64,000 nucleotides of DNA from Agarilytica rhodophyticola (GCF_002157225.2 NZ_CP020038.1:186001-250000), one strand, 5' to 3'; shown: positions 25,726 to 35,528, counted from the first letter of the stretch. The notes: generated by a model from the sequence alone, not told the origin. A program made the numbers and translations.

Positions 25726-27751
25726 GCAGGATATTATCCAGCGAATCAAATCCGGGGATCAGTTTGAATGTGAGCTTTTAGATGGAAGCTTTAGTATAAA
25801 AATTGAATCCTATACTCCTGTGATATGTACTGCTATTCACGCAGGACATAAATTAAGAAGTAATTTGATTTCCAAGTGTGCTTTGTCTGAAACAGAAAGG
25901 CTTTATGAGGAAGATCCGTTTACCGACCAACTAATTCAAGCCATGCCTATTACTTTGATTGCCCGTGACTCTCGTTACGAGTACGACTTAAATCGACCTA
26001 TTGCAAATTGCATCTATTCTAAGGCTTGGGGGAAAACGGTTTGGCAAAAAAGGTTATCTGGTAGAGAAAGGAAAGAAAGCACAAATAAACATCAGACATT
26101 TTATAGGGTTTTAGACGCTTTAGTAGAAAAAGTTGAAAAGTTATTCCGAGCTGCATTAGTTTTTGATATACACTCGTATAATCACCTTCGCCGAGAAGAT
26201 GCTTCGCCAACATTTAATCTTGGGACTGAGCAAATAGATTTAGATCGTTGGAAAAGTGTTATTGGGTTATCACTAGCTAAATTATTAGATATTAGTTTAC
26301 CTAATATGCCTACTCTTGCTTGTGAAAACGCTGTTTTTTATGGTCGAGGTTATATGATTTCTCATATTAACAGCCGTTTCCAGAATACTCTTGTTTTGCC
26401 TCTTGAAGTAAAGAAAGTTTTTATGGACGAGCTAAGCGGAGAGATTTATCCTCTCGTCATGCAGTCACTTAATCAGCAATTTAAAGGGTGTTTAGTTGAA
26501 ATTTCCGCGTTTTTTTCCCGTCGCTATACTTCCAAAAAAAGGGCAAGAAAATCCGATATCCTTGCAGAGAAAATGGATTCTGCTGTTATCAAAGTCGACC
26601 GTGCGCTGTACCAATTAGCAAAAGGGCTGGAAACACTTTTCTATATCAATCCAATTAATATTCCTAATGAGAGAAAGTCTTTCTTAAGGTGTAATGGTAA
26701 TTACCAGCCACAATTCAGATATCGGCAGCTGAATATTGATCCGTATCAGTTTAGGGAACAGCTTTACCGTTTACCGGTAGAATCTATTAGAGATCCTAGC
26801 ATTCAGTCTCTCTATCGTGATGTGATTGATTCTTTAAGCGAAAAGATTGGATTATTGGTTAAAGCGGGCAGACCAGGGTTTTTATACGAATCGTTAAAAT
26901 ACTATGGCGAGCCAGACCAAACCGATGAGCAAAATGCACGTTTCTTGCTACACGCTAGTGGTCTAGATGCTGCTAATGAAAAATTGTTGACAGCTGAAGA
27001 GTTGCAAAAACAGATGAAGGTTGCTGCATCCAAATGGAAAATGCCTTGTAAAATAGAAACAAGTAGCAAACTTGTTGCAGCAGCAATGGTTTCAAATAGT
27101 CGTAAGTCGCTGATGATTGCCAAAGATCTTAATATTTCATCTATAGAAGCTAGAGCTCTCGTTCATCATGAGCTTGGTGTGCATATGGCAACAACTCTCA
27201 ATGCTAGTTCACAGCGTTTAAAAGTATTTTCATTGGGTCTACCAGGAAATACTCTCACTCAGGAAGGGTTGGCGATATTAAACGAGTACCTCTCAGGAAA
27301 TATGAGCCTGAACAGGCTACATGGCTTGGCTCTTCGCGTGCTCGCGGTCAGGCAAATGCTTGATCACAATGATTTCAGGCGTACTTTTAGTTACTTAGTG
27401 GAAGAGCATCATCTAACTCAAGAAGATGCATTCAAACTTGCTGTAAGAGTGCACCGAGGAGGTGGGTTTACCAAAGATTATCTATATCTTAACGGTGTTA
27501 GCAAAGCGCTAGAACTGTATAAAAACCAAAGTATCAAGAATCTTTACGTAGGTAAAACCGGATTTGATTACTTACCTACTATTAATGAAATGGTTGAACG
27601 TCAACTAGTGGTTGCGCCTATTTATTATCCCCATTATCTAGATGCTCCTGCAGAAGTATCACCGATTCTCGAATATTTAGTCAGTTGTATTCGCCCTTCT
27701 ATTGGTTACGATAAAAATAATTATAATGGTCAAAATCAAGTAGCTGCTTAG
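25709..27751 (+). CDS. N-formylglutamate amidohydrolase - DUF1704 (QEGLA metalloprotease) fusion
   Basis: The 680-residue protein has two domains. Residues 1-~270 resemble N-formylglutamate amidohydrolases, with IHAGH (~43-47), ARDSRYEYDLNR (~85-96) and a FDIHSYNH motif (~152-159) for metal. Residues ~330-680 are DUF1704, with the metallopeptidase-like HHELGVH (~486-492) and TQEGLA (~517-522) that name the QEGLA family; the eukaryotic MATCAP tyrosine carboxypeptidases are relatives. I take ATG 25709 over TTG 25703. With the upstream ATP-grasp ligase it forms a ligase/amidohydrolase/peptidase module of the kind reported in comparative work on ATP-grasp tagging systems (recalled, not checked). 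Confidence 0.85.
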   Translation: MLKLSEQDIIQRIKSGDQFECELLDGSFSIKIESYTPVICTAIHAGHKLRSNLISKCALSETERLYEEDPFTDQLIQAMPITLIARDSRYEYDLNRPIANCIYSKAWGKTVWQKRLSGRERKESTNKHQTFYRVLDALVEKVEKLFRAALVFDIHSYNHLRREDASPTFNLGTEQIDLDRWKSVIGLSLAKLLDISLPNMPTLACENAVFYGRGYMISHINSRFQNTLVLPLEVKKVFMDELSGEIYPLVMQSLNQQFKGCLVEISAFFSRRYTSKKRARKSDILAEKMDSAVIKVDRALYQLAKGLETLFYINPINIPNERKSFLRCNGNYQPQFRYRQLNIDPYQFREQLYRLPVESIRDPSIQSLYRDVIDSLSEKIGLLVKAGRPGFLYESLKYYGEPDQTDEQNARFLLHASGLDAANEKLLTAEELQKQMKVAASKWKMPCKIETSSKLVAAAMVSNSRKSLMIAKDLNISSIEARALVHHELGVHMATTLNASSQRLKVFSLGLPGNTLTQEGLAILNEYLSGNMSLNRLHGLALRVLAVRQMLDHNDFRRTFSYLVEEHHLTQEDAFKLAVRVHRGGGFTKDYLYLNGVSKALELYKNQSIKNLYVGKTGFDYLPTINEMVERQLVVAPIYYPHYLDAPAEVSPILEYLVSCIRPSIGYDKNNYNGQNQVAA

Positions 27752-28020
27752 TGCTTGTTAATATACAGGTGTACAGATACCTTATTATTTTTCTGCACTT
27801 TCTTTTTCGCGCTTTCTCGTATCACTCCCTATCGAAGTAACGGCATTCATCATGGGCAAGTTAAGTTAATACTGGTAAAAAATATCATATTATTACGCTC
27901 AAGGCGCTGTGGTAGTATTTTGAATGTTGTCACTTATTTCTATACTTTTTGCCAATGCCTTCTATTAAAATTTTCGCCAATTATTAAAGACTGGTGACGT
28001 ATTTTTTTAACCCACAGTAA
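27752..28020. other. Intergenic, nothing clear
   Basis: No convincing gene, terminator or repeat was found in this stretch after the DUF1704 fusion. It is AT-rich. Confidence 0.4.
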
Positions 28021-28245
28021 AAACCAACTTCTTATCGTGCACTTCAATGGTGTCTTGATGATGAAAGAAAAATATGGTGGTGGGAGTCATTGTCAGTACC
28101 TGCTAAAACTATTAGTTACGACGATGAGGATGGTCTAGAGATTATTGGCTTGGTTATCCCTAATAATCTCGAAGTTATATTATTTGTGGCTGATGACGAA
28201 TCTCGGCCCTGGCCTGAATACTATTTGCCAGCCATCATGCTTTGA
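28021..28245 (+). pseudogene. Start-less coding remnant
   Basis: Directly after a TAA, 74 codons stay open to a TGA at 28243-28245. The translated sequence has coding character (for example DDERKIWWWES and DDESRPWPEYYLPAIML) but lacks an ATG. TTG at 28090 with GGGAG just upstream is the only candidate start, and its spacing is short. It could be the C-terminal end of a degraded gene. No family was recognised. Confidence 0.35.
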
Positions 28246-28278
28246 GAAGCGTGTTAAATGGAAAGAGTAATATCTAAA

Positions 28279-28725
28279 TTACTCGAAACTAACTTTAGTC
28301 ATACCATCTGAAGCGAGTGGGAAGAATACAGCAACAGAAGAAATAATCATAATGAGAAGCTGAATCATACCAGGATCAGTAAAGAACGCTGTTACAATTA
28401 GTCCAATCCACCCAAACAAATGTAATACTTGAAATACCCAGCCGTAAAAACCTTCTTTTAAATCTTGTCTAGACTGCGATGCATTAGCAGAACCTGACTC
28501 ACTATCATTCAATATTAGCGATATCCCAAATAGAGCTAAGACAGAAAACTTTCTTGGATATTTTTGAGAAAAAACAATTGAAATAATTAAAGAAAAAGGA
28601 ACGAAAATAATTAATGATGGTAAAGTAGTGACGTTATTTATCAAACAAACATATACAAGCAAGGTTGCTATGAAAAAAAAGAATGCCCCTACTAAAGCAG
28701 CCATTCGTGTAAGCAAGCTTTTCAT
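28279..28725 (-). CDS. Hypothetical four-helix membrane protein
   Basis: The 148-residue protein has four strongly hydrophobic segments (about residues 8-30, 34-52, 58-74 and 97-140 as two helices). A short Ser/Asn/Gln-rich loop separates the pairs. No domain is recognised. It lies alone on the minus strand beside a start-less remnant. An inner-membrane protein of unknown role. Confidence 0.6.
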   Translation of the reverse strand: MKSLLTRMAALVGAFFFFIATLLVYVCLINNVTTLPSLIIFVPFSLIISIVFSQKYPRKFSVLALFGISLILNDSESGSANASQSRQDLKEGFYGWVFQVLHLFGWIGLIVTAFFTDPGMIQLLIMIISSVAVFFPLASDGMTKVSFE

Positions 28726-29052
28726 TATAACTCCTGATTTAAATACTAGGTACGGGTAAAGCTAGGATACAAGTGTGGGCAAGGTTGAGTCATTCCAAGC
28801 TTTAGATAAACACCTCACCGAGGTGCCAAACTTTATACAACATAAAGCTACGACGCTAAGAAGGGGTTCTCTTTTTTATGCAAAAATACTCATATACTTC
28901 TTCAAATAACCTACTTATAGGATGAGCAATTAACCGTCGAACAATATATGTATTATTTTGCGTTACCACTTTACACTTGCCTTAAGTATGTTCCTAGAAT
29001 GTCAAATGAATTTGGGTTTTAGTTTAGAAGTAGGTTCCGAGGTTTTGGATGA
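28726..29052. other. Intergenic, nothing clear
   Basis: AT-rich spacer between the membrane protein gene and the GlxA remnant. No frame or repeat stands out. Confidence 0.35.
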
Positions 29053-29733
29053 TTATCACAGAAGTATCTTTCCTGCACTGTAAGTGGGTCATTATGTAGT
29101 AATTGTAAATTTTTTCTCGGGGCTGCAGGGCTTATAGATGGCAGACAGGTAATAACACATTGGCAGCAAGCTGAAGAACTTGCAGAATGCTTTCCCAAAG
29201 CGGAAGTGATAGCAGATTCCATTTATATACAAGATGGTCCGCTCTATACTTCTGCGGGAGTGACAGCTGGTATCGATTTGGCACTTAAAATGATCGAAGA
29301 TGACCATGGTCGCAACTTATCTATACAAATTGCACGAAAACTCTTAGTATTTTTGCGCCGCCCCGGTGGCCAATCTCAGTTTAGTGCTCATCTGGCTGCC
29401 CAGATCGCCACAGAAGATAGAATACAAGAGTTGCAGCATTGGATTCTCGATCATGTGGATGAAGATTTGACGCTCAATGCATTAGGTAATCGAGTCGGTA
29501 TGAGTGTGAGAAATCTAAGCCGTGTATTCTTAAAAGAGACTGGTGAGACCCCTGCTGATTTTGTAGAGCAAGCCAGAGTTGATGCTGCCCGACGGTTGTT
29601 GGAAGAGAATGATTTACCACTACAACGTATAGCATCGCACAGTGGCTTTTCTAATCCAGATATTATACGCCGTGCTTTCATGCGCCGAATTCATATTAGC
29701 CCTAACGAATATCGCAAGCGTTTTCGTGCTTAG
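29053..29733 (+). pseudogene. 5'-truncated GlxA-type AraC regulator
   Basis: From 29053 the frame is open to the stop codon at 29731-29733. It encodes the second half of a DJ-1/PfpI-like regulatory domain, with FFLGAAGLIDGRQVITHW and the TSAGVTAGIDLALKMI stretch, followed by a full AraC HTH (from ~29405; ends in PNEYRKRFRA). The N-terminal half of the GATase1-like domain is missing and a TGA lies in frame just upstream. A GTG at 29206 could still start a 175-residue protein with the HTH. Best read as a decaying regulator. Confidence 0.75.
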
Positions 29734-30416
29734 CCCCTTGGTATACCTCTAGCTATTAGTTTTGCTTGCATCAGCAGTATGTCCGAAATATAAGATCAGA
29801 AAAATTACGCAGCACATGATTATTTAGTAATGTACGAGTCGCTACCTTTGATTTTTCAAATTGTATAGTAAAAGCAGTATTCTACTTGGCTAGTAACAGA
29901 TATATTGCCATGATCTTTCTCAGCAAGTTCTTTTGTTAGAGTTCAGCCAATGCCATAACTTTTGAGAAGCCCATAATTTTGTTTCCTAAATCAAGGCATA
30001 AAGATTTTATCCAAATTTACTTCCTCAATACCTACATGCTTAAAGCAATCCATTTTCATTTCTAGTCTTTTTCAGTTACTTGGTAGATATTGTGATGAAA
30101 GAGGCCGCTGCTACAACTACCCTGAGAAAGAGTAAGACCCGTATATAGTTAATATCTGTCCACCCTAGTGTAAGCATTGCACAGTGTTGTTTCACAAATG
30201 TAATGCTAAGAATGTAACGTGTTATTTTTTAAGGTGCTATAGAGTAAGAGGTTACAGGTAGGTTGAATAGAATGGATTTGGTTAAGGTTATATTAATATG
30301 GAGCAAAACTTCACTCTCTTCCTATTGTTTTTATTGGATGCATAATTGCTCTAATAAGTCCTCTTTCATATATGTAAAATCGTTAAACCTTCTAGGTCAT
30401 TCCAAGGAATATTAAG
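29734..30416. other. Intergenic, nothing clear
   Basis: 683 bp with no acceptable coding frame on either strand. Short pieces look like degraded coding DNA, but I could not assign them. Confidence 0.35.
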
Positions 30417-30761
30417 ATGAAGTTTATTTTGTTTATTTTGGGGCTATTATTGTCTTATAGTGCCCATGCGGGTTGGGTAGATAGTATTGGAAAAGTTGAG
30501 GATATTGTTACTTACGCACATGCAGAAACAATATTAGTTAAGTTGTCTATACCTGGTATTAATGTTCCGAAATGTTCAGATAAAGATTATTTTGCGATTA
30601 GCTCAGGCATGTCTCCAGAAGGTCGGGCACGTATGTATTCAATGTTGCTGTCTGCTCAAGCGACAGGGCGTGAAGTTGCCGTAGCAGTATTAGATACTGG
30701 CGATTGTGAATCGTGGTTTTCGGCACAAGATATCTATCGTCGTATAGCACGCATACAGTAA
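30417..30761 (+). CDS. Small secreted protein of unknown function
   Basis: The 114-residue precursor has a clear signal peptide (MKFILFILGLLLSYSAHA, cut before GW). The mature ~96 residues contain two Cys (in NVPKCSDK and TGDCESW) that could form a disulfide. The helix MYSMLLSAQATGREVAV followed by a strand and Cys is reminiscent of small OB-fold toxin-B-subunit-like periplasmic proteins, a weak similarity. AGGAATATTAAG lies just before the ATG. It is isolated between non-coding stretches. Confidence 0.6.
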   Translation: MKFILFILGLLLSYSAHAGWVDSIGKVEDIVTYAHAETILVKLSIPGINVPKCSDKDYFAISSGMSPEGRARMYSMLLSAQATGREVAVAVLDTGDCESWFSAQDIYRRIARIQ

Positions 30762-31213
30762 ACCTTTGTATTTTTAAAAAGATATTTATTCAATTAATAC
30801 TTGGGTTTAGCACTCACTTAATACCTTAATGTTTAGCTCAAGTATTGTTAACTATTACTACTTTTAATTTATTTCTATCGTTACTTAATATTAATAGCTA
30901 ATAACAATTACTCTCATTCTTAATGCCGTATATTAAAGGTACTTGCTGACCATATTTTAAAAGCAATATTAAGTGTCAAAAGCTATTTTTTTCTTATCTA
31001 AAAGCATATTTAGATTCACTTCCCTTTGAACACAGTTAAATAATATTCTACGATTATATTGGCCTGCTAATACTAATAAAAATACTTTTAGCTGATAATG
31101 AGATCTTGCATCCATATGGCTCTAAATAGTTCTAAACAAAACGTCTAAATTAATTAAACATATTTTAAATAACTTTGTCCTTTGTTTTGCTAACTTTTAA
31201 TAAGGAAAAACTT
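30762..31213. other. AT-rich intergenic region upstream of the cytochrome gene
   Basis: About 450 bp, very AT-rich, without a supportable gene. It presumably carries the promoter for the dihaem cytochrome; I cannot single one out. Confidence 0.35.
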
Positions 31214-33064
31214 ATGTCGTTCAAGTGTCTGTCGTTGAAACATAGTTGCTTAATTGTTATTTCCGCCTCGCTAGCTTTTGTTCTTGGTTGCTCTAGTGAA
31301 CAAAAAGGCAAAGCTATTGAACAAGGTAGTGAGGTTACCGGAGCTTTCCCTAATGTTGTTAATTTAGATCAGAGCTGGACTACTGATACTCAGCAAGCTT
31401 TTTATTTTACCTCTCAGGGTTCACGTATTCTGCCTTATAAATGGTTCTTGTATTTAGAAAAAGCAGGCTCCGAAATGCTTTTTCGAGATAATAAACATAT
31501 TTCTCAGCTGCGTTATTTACCTGAGAATAAAACAACCTGGAATCCAGATGGTTTAGCGGTTGGTTTTGTTAAAGACGTAGATAAAAAGACAAAACAAGAG
31601 TGGATGGGGTTTAACTGTGCAGCATGCCACACAGCCCAAATAGAATATAAAGGCATTAATATCCGCATCGATGGTGGACCGACATTAGGCGATTTTGAAG
31701 AATTTAATAAGGTTCTCGTCAAAGCTATGAATGAGACATATCAGTCTGAAGAAAAGTTTGATCGTTTTGCCGAAAATGTATTAGAAAAAGGTTATAGCGC
31801 AAATGACAAAGTGATACTTAGACGAGCACTTCTAGAACAAACAGAAATATTAGCTGAGCGTAATCAAGCGAATCATCCAGATCCTAAACAGCCAGCTTAT
31901 GGCTATGGACGTGTTGATGCTATAGGGGCTATCTTTAACCAGATACTTTCAAAATCGAATGACATGCCGAATAATGCTCGTGCATCTGATGCCCCTGTCA
32001 GTTATCCATTTCTTTGGGGCACACATCAATCAGATGTCGTACAGTGGACGGGATTTGCTCCTAACGGCCCTGATAGTGTGGGTGCATTAATTCGTAATGG
32101 TGGTGAAGTATTAGGTGTTTACGGACAACTCACTATACCGGACGATAAATCTGTTAAGCATTACCAATCATCTATTCAGATTGAAAATCTTGGTAAGCTT
32201 GAAGAATGGGTCGCCGAGTTACGATCTCCAATGTGGCCATCTGAATATTTGCCAGCGATCGATGCTGTACGTGCAGCTGAAGGTGAAAAGCACTATGCCA
32301 AATATTGTGTCAACTGCCATCAGCTAATAAAACGGTCAGATGAAGGGGAAAAATATACCGCTGTACTAACGCCTCAATCTGAAGTAGGGACAGACCCACA
32401 AGAAATTATTAATATGTTAGAAATAAGAGAGGCTGGCAAGTATGCCCAAAGGAAGGAGTTTGTTTTAGCTGGGGATGTTATCCCAGAAAATACTAATGGT
32501 TTAGCACCTTTAGTGAATGCTGTTGTTGGTTCATTATTAGAACACCCTATTGATACTCTTGAAGCGGCGATAACGGAATATAAAGGTGGGGAAGCAGCTA
32601 AGCAAGCGAGCGACGGTATCGATGAAAACCTCGACCATCATCCACGTAACATTTTTAAGCAAAAGCTTACAGTATTTAAAAATAAATATAAGAAAACACC
32701 TGACGTATCTAGTGACAAGGAAACTTCCTCTACTCCTTCAGGTATTGATGCTTTCAAAGTTTACAAAGCAAGGCCTTTAAACGGAATCTGGGCGACTGCA
32801 CCTTATTTACATAATGGCTCCGTACCCAGCCTATATGAGTTACTGTTGCCATCAGATAAAAGGTCTAAGGTATTTTATCTGGGAAGTAGAGAATTTGATC
32901 CTGTGAATGTCGGTTATATTTCAACATCGACTTTAGATGATGCACCGGTCTTCCGCTATGATACTAGCCTAAAGGGTAACTCCAATGAAGGACATGAATA
33001 TGGAGTGGTTGAGCTAACAAATATTGAAAAGAAAGAGCTACTTGAGTATTTAAAAACATTATAG
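31214..33064 (+). CDS. RoxA/MauG-like dihaem c-type cytochrome lipoprotein
   Basis: The 616-residue protein starts with a lipoprotein signal (FVLGCSSE; Cys26). It has two haem c sites, CAACH (135-139) and CVNCH (365-369). Between them is the HQSDVVQWTGFAP stretch (~271-283) similar to the core of rubber oxygenases RoxA/RoxB. Near the C-terminus, KARPLNGIWATAPYLHNGSVPSLYELLLP is the conserved dihaem peroxidase/RoxA segment. The ATG at 31214 has AAGGAA upstream. Likely an extracytoplasmic oxidase or dioxygenase; substrate unknown. No polyisoprene genes are nearby. Confidence 0.8.
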   Translation: MSFKCLSLKHSCLIVISASLAFVLGCSSEQKGKAIEQGSEVTGAFPNVVNLDQSWTTDTQQAFYFTSQGSRILPYKWFLYLEKAGSEMLFRDNKHISQLRYLPENKTTWNPDGLAVGFVKDVDKKTKQEWMGFNCAACHTAQIEYKGINIRIDGGPTLGDFEEFNKVLVKAMNETYQSEEKFDRFAENVLEKGYSANDKVILRRALLEQTEILAERNQANHPDPKQPAYGYGRVDAIGAIFNQILSKSNDMPNNARASDAPVSYPFLWGTHQSDVVQWTGFAPNGPDSVGALIRNGGEVLGVYGQLTIPDDKSVKHYQSSIQIENLGKLEEWVAELRSPMWPSEYLPAIDAVRAAEGEKHYAKYCVNCHQLIKRSDEGEKYTAVLTPQSEVGTDPQEIINMLEIREAGKYAQRKEFVLAGDVIPENTNGLAPLVNAVVGSLLEHPIDTLEAAITEYKGGEAAKQASDGIDENLDHHPRNIFKQKLTVFKNKYKKTPDVSSDKETSSTPSGIDAFKVYKARPLNGIWATAPYLHNGSVPSLYELLLPSDKRSKVFYLGSREFDPVNVGYISTSTLDDAPVFRYDTSLKGNSNEGHEYGVVELTNIEKKELLEYLKTL

Positions 33065-33097
33065 ATGTGATGCAAATATTTTATAAGCTAATAATAT

Positions 33098-34192
33098 TTA
33101 CCTTAAGCAATCGATGACTTTTTTTACATCATCTTCAGTATTGTAAATATGGGGCGATAAACGAATACTTCGATCTCTTATGTCATGGTGAATATTTTCG
33201 GTGTTTAGTTTTGCTGAAAGGTCATCGCATTTGTCGTCGAGCTTAAGTATTATCGTCCCTCCTCTTTGATTTGGTTCTAGCAAATCATTAAGCCAGCGCT
33301 CATCGAGGGCGTCGATCCAAAGCTGTGTTAACTTTTGATTATGTTTGTTGATTTTTTCTATGCCATATTCACATAATTCAGTTATGGAATTATTGGCAAT
33401 TACGTAGGGTGCGACAGATGGTGTTCCACCCCAGAAACGCAGTGCATCATCTGCATAGCGGAACTCGTAAATATCAAACTCAAACGGGTTTTCATGGGAA
33501 AACCATCCTACATCTACCGGCTTACATTGATTGATAATATTGGGGTTGACCCATAAAAAGCCTGCACCTGGCCCACCACAAAGCCACTTAACACATGAAC
33601 CGATCACAAAATCGGCATCCCATTTTTCTATGCTTATAGGTAAAATCCCCGCCGATTGTGCAATATCAACTATAGTGATGACATTTAATGATTTAGCAAT
33701 GTCAATAATTTCCTGGACGGGTAGACGTTCCCCTGTGTTCGAGTGTACGTGGGTAATCAGTACCATATCCACATCATCACGTAATGCTTTTTCCCACAAG
33801 TCAAGATTTTGGACATCTTGATCGTGTTGAATAAATTGGCACTGGCTTCCGGCTTTGCTAAATACGTAGGCAAGAGATGGGAAGGCTGCCTCAGTGAGTA
33901 ATACATGGGATTGGGTTTTTCGAAATGGTAAACCGTAAAGTAATTTTACCAGACCGCTAGAGAGATTCGTTTGCGGACAGAAACTTGTATATGTTCCTCC
34001 AAGGAGCTGGCTTAAACTTTTCCTGAAATTGTCGATATCTTTCAGCCAAGTATCCCAGACTTGATGTGGAGTATTTTTCCATGGTGCTAGAAAGTGATCT
34101 TCAAAATACGTGGGTGTACTATTTGGCATTAATCCAACTGAATGACTAAGAAGGTAAGAGCCATCAGGAACTTTAAACTGGGATTTGATCAT
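33098..34192 (-). CDS. Kynureninase-like class V aminotransferase-fold enzyme
   Basis: A 364-residue PLP-dependent protein of the class V/kynureninase-like group. Lys202 in GSCVKWLCGGPG is the Schiff-base lysine and Asp176 in IVDIAQSAG holds the pyridine nitrogen. The N-terminal segment LLSHSVGLMP and the HVHSNTGE stretch (148-155) fit the fold. It is the second gene of a two-gene operon after a PrnB-like protein (12-bp gap). Kynureninases cleave the product of tryptophan dioxygenation, so the pairing suggests processing of a Trp-derived or indole-derived compound. Desulfurase or epimerase activity remains possible. Confidence 0.82.
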   Translation of the reverse strand: MIKSQFKVPDGSYLLSHSVGLMPNSTPTYFEDHFLAPWKNTPHQVWDTWLKDIDNFRKSLSQLLGGTYTSFCPQTNLSSGLVKLLYGLPFRKTQSHVLLTEAAFPSLAYVFSKAGSQCQFIQHDQDVQNLDLWEKALRDDVDMVLITHVHSNTGERLPVQEIIDIAKSLNVITIVDIAQSAGILPISIEKWDADFVIGSCVKWLCGGPGAGFLWVNPNIINQCKPVDVGWFSHENPFEFDIYEFRYADDALRFWGGTPSVAPYVIANNSITELCEYGIEKINKHNQKLTQLWIDALDERWLNDLLEPNQRGGTIILKLDDKCDDLSAKLNTENIHHDIRDRSIRLSPHIYNTEDDVKKVIDCLR

Positions 34193-34204
34193 TGCTCTTC
34201 CCTT

Positions 34205-35389
34205 TTATTTTTTATTAGTATTAATTGCTGTGCGTAAGCGTTCAAGATCCGCATAACGGCTGGGTATATCATCGCGTTTAGCAGCGATACGAAGGTCTTT
34301 TAAGTTATTTAATGAGCGTAGTAGTACATCTAGTGGCGGGCCGCTGGCAGTAATCTTTTCTAGATACTGCTGATCTATATCTTCAGATGGTTTGGTAATA
34401 TATTTTTCTACCAATTGATGGTGGTGTTGGGAGGCTGCTTCACCGTGAGCATGGCAGACATTTAAAAACTCCTGAACGACTTTTGTAAACCAAGGCTTAG
34501 CTTGAGACCTGGGTATTTCTTCAAGTAACTGGTCAAGCAGGCTTTTACGACGCATACAGTCTCGTAAACGGGCCTGATCCTCGGGCATCATAAATAAGAA
34601 TTTATCTACAAGTAATTGCGAATAATGAGGACTTTCTGGCTGACATAGTCCTAGTAGAACATCTAACTCGTTGATACCAGCAAAATCTCCGGCGTTGGCA
34701 CCACGATATTCCTGTTGCCCCACTTTATAAGGTTTGTAATAAGGTCGCACATTATAAAAAAAGCGGTCCACATCAAGTCTGCTAAATAGCTCATTATTGT
34801 TTTCAATAACATTTTCGATAGCCTGTGTTGCCGCTGCAAGCAGATCGCAGGCGACGGGATGTGAAATGCCAATGGGCAGAATACGCACCAGGGAATCTGC
34901 CGCGCGTTTATAAGCAAAAATACCCCGAGTGTTATATTCTAAAAAAAATGCTTCTGCTTGCAGAGATGTAAATGCTTTATAAACACCATGCTGAGCGAAA
35001 TTGTGGGTAGTTAGATGGCTAGTGGCAAAACGAGGTGTAACTCCTAGAGAGGCGCCAAGTTGCAGTGCCAATGCTGAAGCATTTTTAGATTGCTCGGATT
35101 CTGATATTTCATGACGTCTGCAAGCGCCCATATAAAGGCCCACATTACCAAGCAGATCAAAACCTGCATCGAAACCCTCATCGGTATTACCTTCTCTTAG
35201 TAAGGCCTGGATATAGTGTTGCCCCTCGTTAACTAATTGTTGTTTTAAGTCATTGCCAATATCAATGGTATTCGCTTTATTTTCTTGAGCAAAATATAAT
35301 TCTTCTAAAGCAGTATTTATTTCAATAAATCCTGTTCTAATCCAATTATCGAAAGCATATGCATTGGGAGTCATAAAGTTGATTTCCAT
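34205..35389 (-). CDS. PrnB-like (DUF1864, IDO/TDO superfamily) haem enzyme
   Basis: The 394-residue protein resembles PrnB, the monodechloroaminopyrrolnitrin synthase that rearranges 7-chlorotryptophan in pyrrolnitrin synthesis, and the DUF1864 family. The segment RPYYKPYKVGQQEYRGANAG (215-234) and the following DFAGINELDVLLGLC are the strongest matches. His313 and His315, or His322-324, are candidates for the proximal haem ligand. It is the first gene of an operon with a kynureninase-like enzyme. Members of this superfamily act on indole rings, so a tryptophan-related substrate is likely. No halogenase or other prn gene is in the window, so pyrrolnitrin itself is not indicated. Confidence 0.8.
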   Translation of the reverse strand: MEINFMTPNAYAFDNWIRTGFIEINTALEELYFAQENKANTIDIGNDLKQQLVNEGQHYIQALLREGNTDEGFDAGFDLLGNVGLYMGACRRHEISESEQSKNASALALQLGASLGVTPRFATSHLTTHNFAQHGVYKAFTSLQAEAFFLEYNTRGIFAYKRAADSLVRILPIGISHPVACDLLAAATQAIENVIENNNELFSRLDVDRFFYNVRPYYKPYKVGQQEYRGANAGDFAGINELDVLLGLCQPESPHYSQLLVDKFLFMMPEDQARLRDCMRRKSLLDQLLEEIPRSQAKPWFTKVVQEFLNVCHAHGEAASQHHHQLVEKYITKPSEDIDQQYLEKITASGPPLDVLLRSLNNLKDLRIAAKRDDIPSRYADLERLRTAINTNKK

Positions 35390-35528
35390 ATGTTAGAGGA
35401 CGATTAGAATTGCTAATAGAATTAAGGATATCACATATATTCACCACTAAATTATATGATTGACGACAGTGGATATGATAGAAACTAACAACCTAAATTA
35501 GTGGGATTAGACTATGGGTTCTAATCCT

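Noticed and set aside
27755-27997. 80-codon frame after the DUF1704 fusion
   Set aside because: Composition is Phe/Arg/Ser-rich without domain or ribosome site; likely chance.
29734-30416. Degraded short-chain dehydrogenase on the minus strand
   Set aside because: Only short, unconvincing matches in mixed frames; not enough to report.
33098-35389. Pyrrolnitrin biosynthesis
   Set aside because: A PrnB-like protein is present but prnA, prnC and prnD are absent, so the pathway itself is not supported.
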